This document shows positions 28,480 through 40,009 of a stretch of DNA of 64,000 nt, one piece after another (position 1 is the stretch's first letter; the number at the start of each line of letters is the position of its first letter). The position numbers and the translations under genes are program-made. The notes beneath the pieces are model-generated. The model was not told the origin of the DNA, ran no database searches, and saw nothing but the letters and a program-made list of their open reading frames with translations. Location of the stretch: the NCBI RefSeq assembly GCF_000220395.1, contig NW_004086193.1, positions 1-64,000 on the forward strand, in the 5' to 3' direction. The stretch is from Ichthyophthirius multifiliis (Eukaryota; Ciliophora; Oligohymenophorea; Hymenostomatida).

Positions 28480-29254
28480 CATATATTCCATTGTTAGGAA
28501 ATTGTACTGGAATATTGCAAATTTTATATTTTAAATCTTATTCACTTTCAGCAATCCAAGGAGTACATCCATAGAGAAGCTCATAATAAAGAATTCCAAT
28601 AGACCAAATATCACTTTTAACATCATATTCATTTTTAAGAAGGCTTTAAGGACTCATATACATCGGAGTCCCTACACTATAATAATATTTATAAGGAGGA
28701 TCATCAATAAATTTTCCGAAACCAAAATCGGCAATTTTAAAAACTCCATCTTTTATTAGAATGTTAGCCGGTTTTATATCTCTATGTACTATTTTATTAT
28801 CAACTAAAGCTTTGTATCCGTTGAAAATATGTGATAAAATTTTAAAAGCTTAAACTTCGCTTAAATGATTGTATTATTTTAAAAGCTCTTTAACATCTCC
28901 TTGATTGCATAATTCAGTTATTATATATGTATTATTTTAGGTCTAAAATATATCATGGAGCTTCAATATATTAGGATTTTATGTTTATTGTAAACGACGG
29001 AGAACATTTATTTCATTACCTAATAAAAATAACTATACTTCATTTGTCATTAATTTCGTGTCGATCACTTTTATAGCTAAATTCTCATCGTTTGTACGAT
29101 CGTCTTTTCCACGAAATACTATAGAACTGTAACCTCGACCAATCTGATTACTTAATAAATATGAATATTTATCGATTTATTTTCGCTAGATTATGTTTGG
29201 TTTGGCATATTATGGAGGAGCTTGCTATATTTATTTTAATTTTTTTTAGTTCAT
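27400..29254 (-). CDS. ATG1/ULK-like Ser/Thr protein kinase A
   Basis: Two exons (29254-28481 and 28356-27400) around a 124-nt TA-rich intron; 576 residues, exactly in frame. The kinase domain occupies about residues 30-300. Its landmarks are glycine loop [12 protein letters not shown], catalytic Lys in [24 protein letters not shown] in place of a plain [11 protein letters not shown] and [15 protein letters not shown]. The ADFGF and GTPMYMSP combination is typical of ATG1/ULK kinases, which start autophagy. After the kinase comes an Asn/Gln-rich linker, then about 250 helical residues (for example [16 protein letters not shown]). These recur in kinase B at the right end of the window and could be an ATG1-type C-terminal MIT/EAT region. 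The family call is firm for the kinase, moderate for ATG1 function. Confidence 0.9.
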
Positions 29255-30114
29255 ATTTTTTTACTTGAAATGGAAATGTGTATTAGTATGGAATTAGATT
29301 AAATTAATTATATTTTATTGCTTACATTTTTATTTAGTTTTTTTATTATAATTTCTTTTGTTTTTAAAAAAAAATGTTAATTATATTTTTTTTTAATTAA
29401 AGTTTATTAAAATAAATAAATAAGAAAAAATATAAATGTTTAAATATTATTTTTTATAATTTTGTATGTTTAAAATTAAAAAATTTTTAAAATTAATTTT
29501 TATGATTCAACTAATTAATATATAAATATCATTTATATGTAATAAATATGTATAAATTATAATATATATACATATATATATATTTATATTACTTTTTAAA
29601 ATTGTTTATTTATAATTTATATATAATTATTTTTAAAAATTCTTTCGAATAATAAGTTTTTTTCACGTTTTTGATGATTAAGATTTAAAAAAAATATCGA
29701 ATAAACAAATATAGATATTGTTAATTGTTAAAAAGTAATAATAATATACATAATTTTTGTTTAATTTATATAAAATATTATATTTTTTTATTTTAGTATA
29801 TATTTTATTTTTAAATATATAAATGATAAAATATATATATATATTTATTTATTTATTTTTATATATATAAAAAAAAAATAGTTTTAAACCTTTTTTATCA
29901 ATATAAAAGTTATTTTTTATGTTTCAAATTATAACTGTTCAAACAAAAAAAAGGAAATGAAAAATATAATTACAATAGTATAATTTTTATTTTACAAATT
30001 AAAAATATAATAAATATATTAATAATAAATAATGCTATTTTATACTATTATAAACATCTAGATAGTTTATATATTTAATTATACTAAATAAATTATGTAA
30101 ATAATAAAAAATTT
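29255..30114. other. Intergenic, AT-rich
   Basis: Spacer upstream of kinase A. A slightly GC-richer patch at about 29640-29700 has no open frame. No gene called. Confidence 0.5.
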
Positions 30115-30900
30115 TCATCTTAATGATGTCTACCAATTAATACACGAATTAAAAGAATTTGGAAGTAATATATGTTTAATAACTGCAATGTTTTTTTCTT
30201 TAAATTTATCATTATATTTTGGCATAGTAAGATATCTATCTAGCCCATTTTAGTATAGTTTTTTTTCCTCGTAAATGCTTTATTGTCTAAATTATTTTTT
30301 TATTTATAATTCATCTTTAAATTTTGGTAAAGTTTATGGAATTAATTCATTATTGTTTTTTTTAGGAATATTATTCCATTTTTTCTCCATTTATATTAAT
30401 TTATTATCTATACATCCCCTTAATCCACTCTCGAATTGAAATGCAGATAAATTATTTGGAGAACCTATTCTATGTCTTATTAAATGTTCAATTTTTGCAA
30501 GGTTTTTTCCTTCTATGTTTACGTCTTTTGAATTCTTTGTTTTTTCGCTTGCCATTGTTTTCTTTTCGTATACATTAAATGCTATATTTGGTATTCTTTT
30601 GTTTATTTCTATTTATAAATCTTCCGATGAACGTAAATTTAATACCCATTATATATCTTAATAATTAGTTAAAGGTAATTTTAAAAATTATATATATGCG
30701 CTTATGTTTTAGGAGGTTTTTTAAGGGGTTTATTTTTTCTCTTTGAGGTTGGTTAAGGCATTTATTTGTTTTTTTTTTTCAGGAGTTAAATATTTTTGAG
30801 TTTAGGAAAGTTTTTATTTTTAAGAAATATTATTTTTTGATGAAATTTATTATTTATTTTTTTAAGTTTAAAAATTTTAGGGTTAAGGAATATTTTTCAT
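30115..30900 (-). CDS. Hypothetical protein, 261 aa
   Basis: Single uninterrupted frame of 262 codons under code 6. The N-terminal 80 residues are Lys/Gln/Asn-rich and look disordered. The C-terminal 150 include YQDIQWVLNLRSSEDLQIEI, IEHLIRHRIGSPNNLSAF and LDRYLTMPKYNDKF, and are clearly a folded, mostly helical domain with conserved-looking Trp, Arg and His. No signal peptide or membrane segment. I do not recognise the family; it is probably a ciliate-restricted protein. Confidence 0.75.
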
Positions 30901-31124
30901 GTTTTTTATTAATTTTTTTTTATTATTTTTATGGTTTATTTTATATTATTTAAATATGCTTACTTTTTTTATATTTATATATTTTTTTTTTTTAATATTT
31001 ATAAATATAAAATATATATTAAAATAAAAAAAATTACAAGTTTTTTATAAGTTTGATAAAATATTCAAACATAATCAGTGAAATATAATTTTTATTAAAA
31101 AATAAAATAAAAAAAAAATATTTA

Positions 31125-32442
31125 TCAACCAAATAATTCCATAGCAATTTTTTTATTTTATGATATTATATAACTAACATTACCAATTCTTACTTAATCT
31201 AAAACCCTAATATTATTATACATACTATCTAAAATAACTTCTATACAATTAACTTCATCAATAAGTCCGTATTTTAAAGCCTATTCAGGTTATATAGCAC
31301 CTTAATTAAGTAAATTTTAATTAAGTACTTCATTTGAAAGTTTTAATTTATTAAAATTTTCTAATCTTTTTTCTATAACTAATTCTTTTAATTATTATTC
31401 TTAATCTTATAATCTTTTAAGCATCCATTATTTATCTTCAGTAAGGAATTCTTAAAAAGGATTCATTTTTAATTATTTAGTATGTATAAAATCTACTTAT
31501 ACGTTTTTTAAGGCATCTTTATATCCGAATCCATTATAGACATATCCGAAATCACCCAAAATCGAATATTTATCTTTTTTAATAAATATATAAATAAATT
31601 AATAATATAAATAAATTTATTTTTATTTATAATTAAAAAAAAAAAAAAATTAAAAAAATAAATATATATATTTTATAAAAATATATTTTATAATATGTAT
31701 TTTAATAAAAGAAATAAAAATATAATATGATAACATAATAAATATATATATTAAATAAAAATACTTGCAAATACTTTATTTCCTGATGCTAAAATTAAAT
31801 TAGCACTATTTAAAACTTTGTCTTAAGCAAAAGTATATACAGGAGCACTTTATTTTTATTTATTTATATATATCTATAAAAATAAATATATAATTATTTA
31901 AATATAAATATATATTTATATATTTATATATTTATATATTTGTATTTTAATTTTTTTTATTTTAAATAGTTAAATATATTGATTTTTATTTATTTATATA
32001 ATATTTTTATTTAATATTTTGTTATATTATTATTTATATATTTTTATTTTATTTTTTTTATATCTTTTTATTTTGTTTTTTTTTTAGATTAGTTTTATTT
32101 TTTTTATATTCATTTATATTGTTTTTTTTTTAATTTATACTTGACTCTTTTCGCAAAATATTATAAAGAATTTGTAATATTTTTTGCTTATATTAGTGAT
32201 CCTTTTTATTTTTTATATCATTTTTTTTTTTTAATAATATTATTACCTCCAGCTGAATTTATAGAAACTGCGATTAGATGAATATCGTAAAAATGCTTAT
32301 TGTGTAAATATTAATGTAATTCTACATTCCTTAATATTTTTTATTTTTTTAGATTTTTTTTTATTAAATACATTTTAGTGTCTATTGGTCCATACAATTT
32401 AACGTGAAGAACTCTTGATCTTAAATAAGTTAAAATATTCAT
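31125..32442 (-). CDS. SppA-like signal peptide peptidase (peptidase S49)
   Basis: Serine/lysine-dyad protease of the short SppA type, which in bacteria degrades signal peptides in membranes. Five exons with introns 32330-32371, 32202-32246, 31848-32140 and 31574-31764 sum to exactly 248 residues. Landmarks in order: VLHVKLYGPID; IAVSINSAGG then SLIQAKNITNSLQYFAKRV across an intron; PVYTFAQDKVLNSANLILAS, with the likely catalytic Ser in NSAN; GNKVFA; the S49 C-terminal part FIHTKQLKMNPFQEFLTED, carrying the candidate catalytic Lys; and ALKYGLIDEV. No transmembrane helix or clear targeting peptide is seen, and the usual SGGY around the serine is altered, so activity is not certain. It lies 168 bp downstream of NAE1 on the same strand. 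Confidence 0.85.
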
Positions 32443-32610
32443 TTTTTTATTTAATTTATATTATTTTTATTTTAAATTTTGTTTCTTTGTTTTAAAAATA
32501 AATATTGAAAGATATAAAAATAAGTTTATATTTTAATATTTTTTATTTTATGTTTCTAAAAAAAATAAATAAATAATTTTAAATTTTTAATAAAGAAAAC
32601 TATAAAAATT

Positions 32611-34158
32611 TCAAAGATCTATAGTAAGTCCTTCACAAGTAATTCCATTAAAAATAAAAGTATTATTAATAGGCAAAAATTACTCAGTGATTAATTTAAC
32701 GCTTTCCTAAGCTACAATCCCTCCTAAAAAGGCTACAATATTATGTAATTAAGCCCCTTCATATCTACAAATTTCCTGTATAAATTCTATTCCTATATCT
32801 TCATTTAGTTTAAATACATATTTTTTCTATTATTATATAATTTAATTTAATTAATTTTCATCTCCTGGACCTGGAAATTTTCCATATTAAGAATAAAATA
32901 CTAATGAACTTTATAAGCAAACAAACCATATATGATTTAAATTTTCATTATTTTCAATTTATTAAGGACTAGTAATTTATTTATATATAGGATTATAATT
33001 AATAACTTCTAAACTGTAGATGTTTTCTAAAAAAGTTTCCACAAATTCATTATCAATAGTAACTAAAGGAAAATTCTTATTTAAAATTTATAAAAACTTA
33101 ATTTTATCTTAATTATGTTTATTGACGTAAATTTCCTTTAATTCAATATACCATTAGGAGGTTGATTTCATATCAGGAATAGTCTTTTATATAGGCATAT
33201 AATTATTATTTTCTTTTAGAAAAAGTTTAAGGTTTTTAACTAGAAGCCAAAATTTATTTTTATTGTCTATGGAAATTTATTCTTCTAAAAGGAAAATTTT
33301 TTGTAGATTTTCTGGAATTTCCTAGTTGTTTTTACAAGCCCAGTATGAATATTTTATGGCTTCTTCGTAGTTTTCTTAATCTTTTGGTAACAGGTATTTT
33401 TTCATTTCGTCCCTTATTTATTATTTGAAGTTTATTTTTTCCTGGAAAGTTTAAGGCGGCTGATTGTTGTTGTTTTATTAATATATTTATATATGTTTGG
33501 CTAAAATGACCAAAAAAGGGACATGAGAAAGCTCTGTTTTTTCCCCATTTTGTTAAGAAAGTGCCTCTAAATCGAATTTATTGATAAAATTTTCAAGTTC
33601 GTTAAAAGGTTGTTAAATTCTTAAGAAAAACTCATAAAAACTCCTTTCTGGTCGAGATTCGATTATACAATGTTGGCAGGCTTAAATTTATATAGAAGAT
33701 AAGAACCCATTGGAATTTATGGAGATTAATTTTATATTTTTATTTTCACATTTTTCGGATAATTCAATAAGGGTTTTTCGTGGAAAATTAGAAGCAATTA
33801 TTAAATCGTAATTCTCAATAAAAGAGTCTTCTAGGCATTTTTTTAGAGGGTCTTCGTTTATATAATCGCCTTTTACATCTTCTGGGTTCATTTCTATCAG
33901 ATTTTTGGTAATAGAAAGACCTCGGGGGTGGTTCAAATAGTCTGGAGAGCAAAAAAAATTGGTTCCTAAGTCTCTTTCGGTCAGTATTTGATTGTCTACT
34001 ATTGTAAAATAACCACAGCCGGGTAGGACGAGGTTCTTTAGGGCTTCTGTTGATGATGGATGGGCATTTAATATTAATAGTTTACTTTCAGAGAGATGTT
34101 TTTGACCTTGGGGACCCCAAAGACGGAGTTAACGATCATATTTGTTGGTTGTTGACAT
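32611..34158 (-). CDS. NEDD8-activating enzyme E1 regulatory subunit (NAE1/APPBP1/AXR1/ULA1)
   Basis: Pseudo-E1 half of the heterodimer that activates the ubiquitin-like NEDD8 for cullin neddylation; the catalytic partner UBA3 is not in this window. One intronless frame of 515 residues, close to the usual 530 or so. The N-terminus STTNKYDRQLRLWGPQGQ and LTERDLGTNFFCS are typical of the E1 adenylation fold, without the ATP-binding set. The C-terminus reads ICRYEGAQLHNIVAFLGGI, VAQESVKLITEQFLPINN and TFIFNG, matching APPBP1 rather than SAE1 or UBA1. This is one of the GC-richest genes in the window. It diverges from the kinesin gene over a 392-bp spacer. Confidence 0.95.
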
Positions 34159-34550
34159 TTTTGTTTGTGGACAAATTTTATATGGAATAGGATTTTTGGA
34201 TGTTTTTTTTATTTTGTTTGTTTTTTTCGGTTGTTTGTTTTTTTATTTTATTTCTATATTCATATATTATTATTTTTATAAATATAAAAGGTGGATTTTT
34301 TTTTTTTATAAAATATTAAATTTTTTTATTTTTATAAAAATATAAATAATTATGTAATTAATATTTTTAAATATATATTTAATATTTTATTTTTTGCTTT
34401 TAAATACTATATTATTTTATTAATATTAAAATAAATTAAATAAAAATTAATAAAAAAAAATTCATTTATAAAAATTAACATATTCATACATAAAATAAAA
34501 AAAATTATAAATTTTATCATCAAATAATAAAAAATAAACATAAAAAAAAT
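34159..34550. other. Divergent promoter region, NAE1/kinesin
   Basis: 392 bp between two divergent starts. AT-rich, no motif or extra open frame. Confidence 0.5.
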
Positions 34551-36191
34551 ATGAACAAACTCAAAGAAAAATTATTAGCAATAAGTAAAAATTCAGGCCT
34601 AAGTCCTCCAAAAAATATACACCCCAAAAGATTAAATACCGAGTGTTCATATTAGTAAAAATCAGCCAGACTATCTGTAATTTCTAAAAACACAGCATAA
34701 GTCTGTATAAATTTGTCCCAAAATAAGCTCTCTACATCAAATTCTCGAATAAATACCCAGAAATTAACCGCAAAATAATCATATAATGATAGAGGTGGTT
34801 AACTTTCTCTAAGAGGTATAGATGAAATTCAAAAAGCAAGTGATTAAAATAAGTTAATGTCTACTTTAAAAAACTAATCATAATAATATTGTATATAGTA
34901 ATAAAATTAATAACAAGAATAATTATAAACAAGTTTTAAAAATTAAATTAAAAATTTTAATAAAATGAAGACTAATTATAATAATAATTTTTAACTAATT
35001 AAAATAATTCTACATCCATACCTACATTTACAGATTTTGCTTCATAGAATAGACTCTCTAATAGTATTAAAGTACCCTAAACAATTATAGAGTAATAAAA
35101 CTTATAAAAAAATCAAATATCTATCGAAAATATAGCTAATGATAAAATATTATAATATAATAAGAATTTAATGGAAGGTTAAAATATGGCTTAATAATTA
35201 TTTAAAAAAAATTACAAAAATTAAAATGAAAATTCTTTTAGTTAATCAGTCACAAATACTCCCAGAAAAATTATATAGAAAGACAAATATAAATTAATGT
35301 TAATAAATCAATAAGAAAATCAAGGAAAAGAATAAAATGGAAATGTTAAAACTTACGTACGTTTCAGACCTAATAATTAAGCTGAACTAGATTTAAATAA
35401 TAACGGTTTGGGGCAAAATGTTATAATATTTATTAATTCTTAAAGCGTAAAATTGATTAATGATAGTTCCTCAATATATGTTTTAGATAAAATATTTCCT
35501 CCGGAAACAGTTTAGGAACTTATATATGAAGAAATAGCAGTAGAAGTAGTTAATGATGTATTAATAGGCTATAATGGGACCATTTTTGCATATGGAGTTT
35601 CAGGAAGTGGAAAATCTCATACTATGTTCGGAAATATAGATGATTAATAATAATAGGGAATTATACCAAGAATGTGTGAATAGCTTTTTGAGAGTGTTAA
35701 TAATGAAGAAAATGATTCTGAGTATATAATTAAGTGCTCTATGTTGGAAATTTATAAAGAGAATTTATAAGATAGTTTGAATAATATTGAAGAAAAAGTT
35801 GAATTGAAAATTAAAGAACATCCATAGAAAGGAATTATTGTCTAAGGACTTGCTTAAAGGATTATTTAGGATGAAAATGAACTTATGGATCTGATAGATT
35901 TTGGATATAATAATAGATAAACTAGGGCTACAAAACTTAATGAGTATAGTTCAAGATCTCATACAATTTTTATGGTTTAAATTACATAAAAATTCCCTAA
36001 TGGAGCGGAAAAAAATGGAAAGTTAAACTTAATTGATTTAGCAGGATGTGAAAAAGTGTCTAAAAGTGGTGCAGTTGGTGAAGGATTAGAAGAGGCAATA
36101 AAAATTAATGTTTCTTTGACTTGTTTAGGTATTATTAATATTTATAAAGATATATATAAATATAATGAATATATTTTATAAATATATATTA

Positions 36192-36237
<46 letters not shown>

Positions 36238-37378
36238 TTTTATAAATAGGTAAAGTTATTCATGCTTTGACTTCAGGTTAAGATTATATTCCTTATAGAG
36301 ATTCTAAATTAACTAGAATTTTATAAGAATCTTTAGGTGGAAATTATAAGGTTTTTTTTTTAAATTATTTTATTTTAAATAAAAACAGACTTCTCTTATT
36401 GTAACATGCTCCATGCATTCTAAGTTTTAAGATGATACTATTTCATCTCTTAAATTTGCTACTAGAGCTAAAAAAATTAATAATCATTATAAAGTTAATA
36501 TAACACATTCAGCTGATTCATTAAAATAAACAATTTAATTATTAAAATAAGAACTTGTTTAATATAAATTTTTTATTAAAATTATAAGTAAGCTTTGATA
36601 AATGTAAGAGAAGATCTTAATAATATACCTCCTTAAACAATATGTGATAAAATAAAAAACATAAGTAAAAACTATTATAATTAAATAATTTATATAAATA
36701 AATTATATATAAATATTAAAAATATATATATATATATATGTATTAAATATATAGAAAATGAATTAGATATGCTTTTAGATATTAAAAACTAAATAAATTA
36801 CTAGTAAAGTTTTAATTAATTAAATTCTAATTCAGCAATTGGTGTTTCTTAAAATATTTTATAAAGTGATATTTTAATTAAAGATAATAGTATTATAGGT
36901 TGTGGAAATAATTTATTTTAAATAAAATTAAAAGTAAAAGACGAATAAATAAATTCTTAGAAATAAAGTATTAATGATTTAGAAGAAAAAAACAAATAAT
37001 TATAAATAGAAATCCTTTTAATTAAAAAATAAAATTTTTAAATATAAAATTAATTGAATGAACTTAATAATGAGAAAAATGTTATATAGGCTTAACATTG
37101 TAAAGAAGTCATAAAAAATAATTTTAATAAATTTTAGTTGGAAATTTTATAAAAATAAATATAAAAATTAATTGATTAAATTTTAAAATTAGAAAAATAA
37201 AATTAATAATTGCTCTTAGAAAAAAAAAATATTTGTAAGTTTTTTATCTTTTTAAAAACTATTATATATATTTTTTTAGATGATACAAATTTTGACAATT
37301 TATTAAAAAATAAAATCAGCTTTTCAGAAATTAAATTAGCTGATTATTTAAATAAAAATATGAAATTAAATCTTGAAG

Positions 37379-37424
<46 letters not shown>

Positions 37425-38293
37425 TATATATATATATTATATTTAGACTGTAAATAATAAGGATTTTTAAAGAGTCAAAAATATAACATTAGATAAATTT
37501 GATGAAGATATGCTTTTAGATTAGTCTGAAAACAATCAAAGTGATACTTAATCATTGTAAAAAACATTAAAAAAGATAAAATATTTATAAATAAATATAA
37601 TATATATTTTTTAAAAATATAATAAAGATCATAATACGATAATGATTAATTTATATCAAATTTTGAATATCGTTAAGGTTTGTAAAATTTAAATTAAATA
37701 TTTGATTTGCCGAACAAAATAGAAGATGCGTTAATTAAAGAATAAATTTCATCAGAATTTATTAATATTTAATTAAAAAAAATAATAATTAAGTAAACAA
37801 TAATTATATATTATAAAAAAAACAAAAAATATAGTTCACATATAATAAACTAAAATTTATTAAGAACTATAAGTGCTTTAGAATGGAAATAAATAATTGA
37901 ATATGGAAAAATGAAATTAAAAACCAATGTAATAAAACATTAATCAAAACATATAAAAAGATTAGAAAAAGTGATTGAAGATTGTACTAGAAATAGTAAA
38001 TAGTTACGATAATAAATAGAAGATATAGCTTCAGATATGGATAATTTTAAATAAAATTAGATGACACCTACTAATAGTTAATTGTCAAAATAAAAAATAA
38101 AATAGTAATACAAAATTTAAATACTAAAAGTTTTTGTTAATGTAAATATGGATTAAGTAAATTTGGTTAAGAAGAATAAGGATTAAGTAAATTTGGTTAA
38201 AGGAAAAATATTTTAAATAATAATAATGATTTTAGAAAAAATGATCATAATTCAATCGAAGATGTTTATAAACAATTTAAATAATGTATATAA

Positions 38294-38342
<49 letters not shown>

Positions 38343-39145
38343 GAATATATATATGTTTTTATGCAAAAATATATAATTTTATTTTTTAATTTTTTTAGAA
38401 ATTGAAAACGCTGAAAAAAATATTCTTCCCTTAACATATGAAAATGCAATATTAGATATTTAAGAAAAAAATAATTTAGTAAAAAATTTAATACTTTAAT
38501 CTAAATAAAGCTCAGTTTTATAAGAATGTGGACTCAAATAATGTGATTAGGAGATGTTAAAGGAAAATTCACGATTATAAAATAAAGTATTAATGCTTTA
38601 AAATGAATATTAAATGGAATAAACAAAATCTGATTCATATAAAGAAGCACTTTAAGTAGAAAGGAAAAATCTTAAATAATTAAAACTATTGAATGAATAA
38701 ATGGAAAATACTCTTAGAAATAATCTCAAAGAAGAAAATGAAAGCTGGTAAAATACGATAAATACTATAAAGGAATAATATTAGAAAGAAATGCTAAGAA
38801 GATAATAAGATTATAACGTTTTAAATTAAAAATTAAATGATGTCATTGATGAATCTTTAATAAAGTAAAATATTTTTATTTATATATTAATATTAATATA
38901 TATATATATATTTACATCATATAATATATATTTATTTTTAAATAATAAGGTTTGATTTATTAAAGAAAAAAGAAAACTTAATTTTTATTTAAGATATAGA
39001 CAATATTATTTAGTTTTTATCTTAATATAAAAACAATATGCATTTCACATATGAATCTAAATAAAAATAGAGTTAGTTTGTTGTTTCATTAAATGCATAA
39101 ACATAAAATTAAATAAACAATATTACTTAATTTAATCCAAAATGA
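34551..39145 (+). CDS. Kinesin-family motor with long N-terminal extension and coiled-coil tail
   Basis: Microtubule motor ATPase. About 250 Ser/Asn/Gln-rich residues come first, with at least one small intron. The motor then begins at [16 protein letters not shown]-loop is [13 protein letters not shown], switch [12 protein letters not shown], switch [16 protein letters not shown], followed by [19 protein letters not shown]. Introns at 36129-36249 (TA-rich) and 36351-36388 interrupt the motor and join in frame. The tail to the TGA at 39143 is mostly coiled coil and carries a 10-residue repeat GLSKFGQEEQ/GLSKFGQ. The motor resembles kinesin-1 or ciliate-specific kinesins; the P-loop Ser for Thr and the Cys in DLAGCE are unusual. 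Tail intron borders (36700-38950) are provisional, and a split into two genes near 37600 is not fully excluded. Confidence 0.88.
38150..38200 (+). repeat. 30-bp tandem repeat inside kinesin tail
   Basis: Two perfect 21-nt copies, GGATTAAGTAAATTTGGTTAA, at 38150-38170 and 38180-38200, period 30 nt. They encode the 10-residue repeat GLSKFGQEEQ. Confidence 0.85.
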
Positions 39146-39293
39146 AATATATGATATTAATTAATAATTTATTTTTATAAAAAAAAAAAATTAAATTTAT
39201 TATGTGTTATTTCTGAAAATATTTTTTTTAAATATTTTAAATAATTCATTTATATTATTATTTTTTAATATTAAATATATAAAAAATAAAATA

Positions 39294-39975
39294 TCATAAA
39301 AACTATGATTTACATAACGGACATTCACTTTTATTTGAAGATTTAAACCATTTATGAATACAAGCCGAGTGGAATTTCTTCTTGCAAGTTTTACACGGTA
39401 ATTTCGGTAGTTCTCCTGTCGTAGAATTTATTACATAATAACAAATAGCGCATTCTTCTAATCCTTCAAGTTCTTTATCTAAATTATTTTTCCACATAAT
39501 CAGTACATTTTTAATAGTGTTATTTTAATTAAAAAGTAAAGATTTCATCATTAACATCCATTTATTTGTTTTTTATTAATTAACTTTCATTCCTCTTTTT
39601 ATTTCCGTTTAAATTGGCTTAATAGGATATTCATTTGGTATTTTTAAAATTATTTCGAGTTTTTGATTTTCCTTAGTATAAACAGCAAATATTTCCCTAG
39701 TATTTTTAGTTACATATATTGTGAATTCTTCACTCTACCATTCATGTTAACTTAATTCGATTGTGTCTATTTCTTTTAAGAAAAGTGCAGTACTAATAAA
39801 ACTTTTGATTAAGTACTCAGCGATTTTAACATGCTTTTTCTCAGCAGTATTTTCAAGCCAATTTCTTAAATAAAAAGGAAAATGTGAAGCAAAAATATAT
39901 AAGGTTTAAACTTATAAACAAAAGAGTGATTCTTTAGATAGTAAATCGGACCTAAATATATATATATATATTTAA

Positions 39976-40009
<34 letters not shown>

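Noticed and set aside
37560-37660. End of the kinesin gene and start of a second gene
   Set aside because: No TGA plus clear ATG pair was found; a GT-AG intron explains the interruption, so one gene is kept with a caution.
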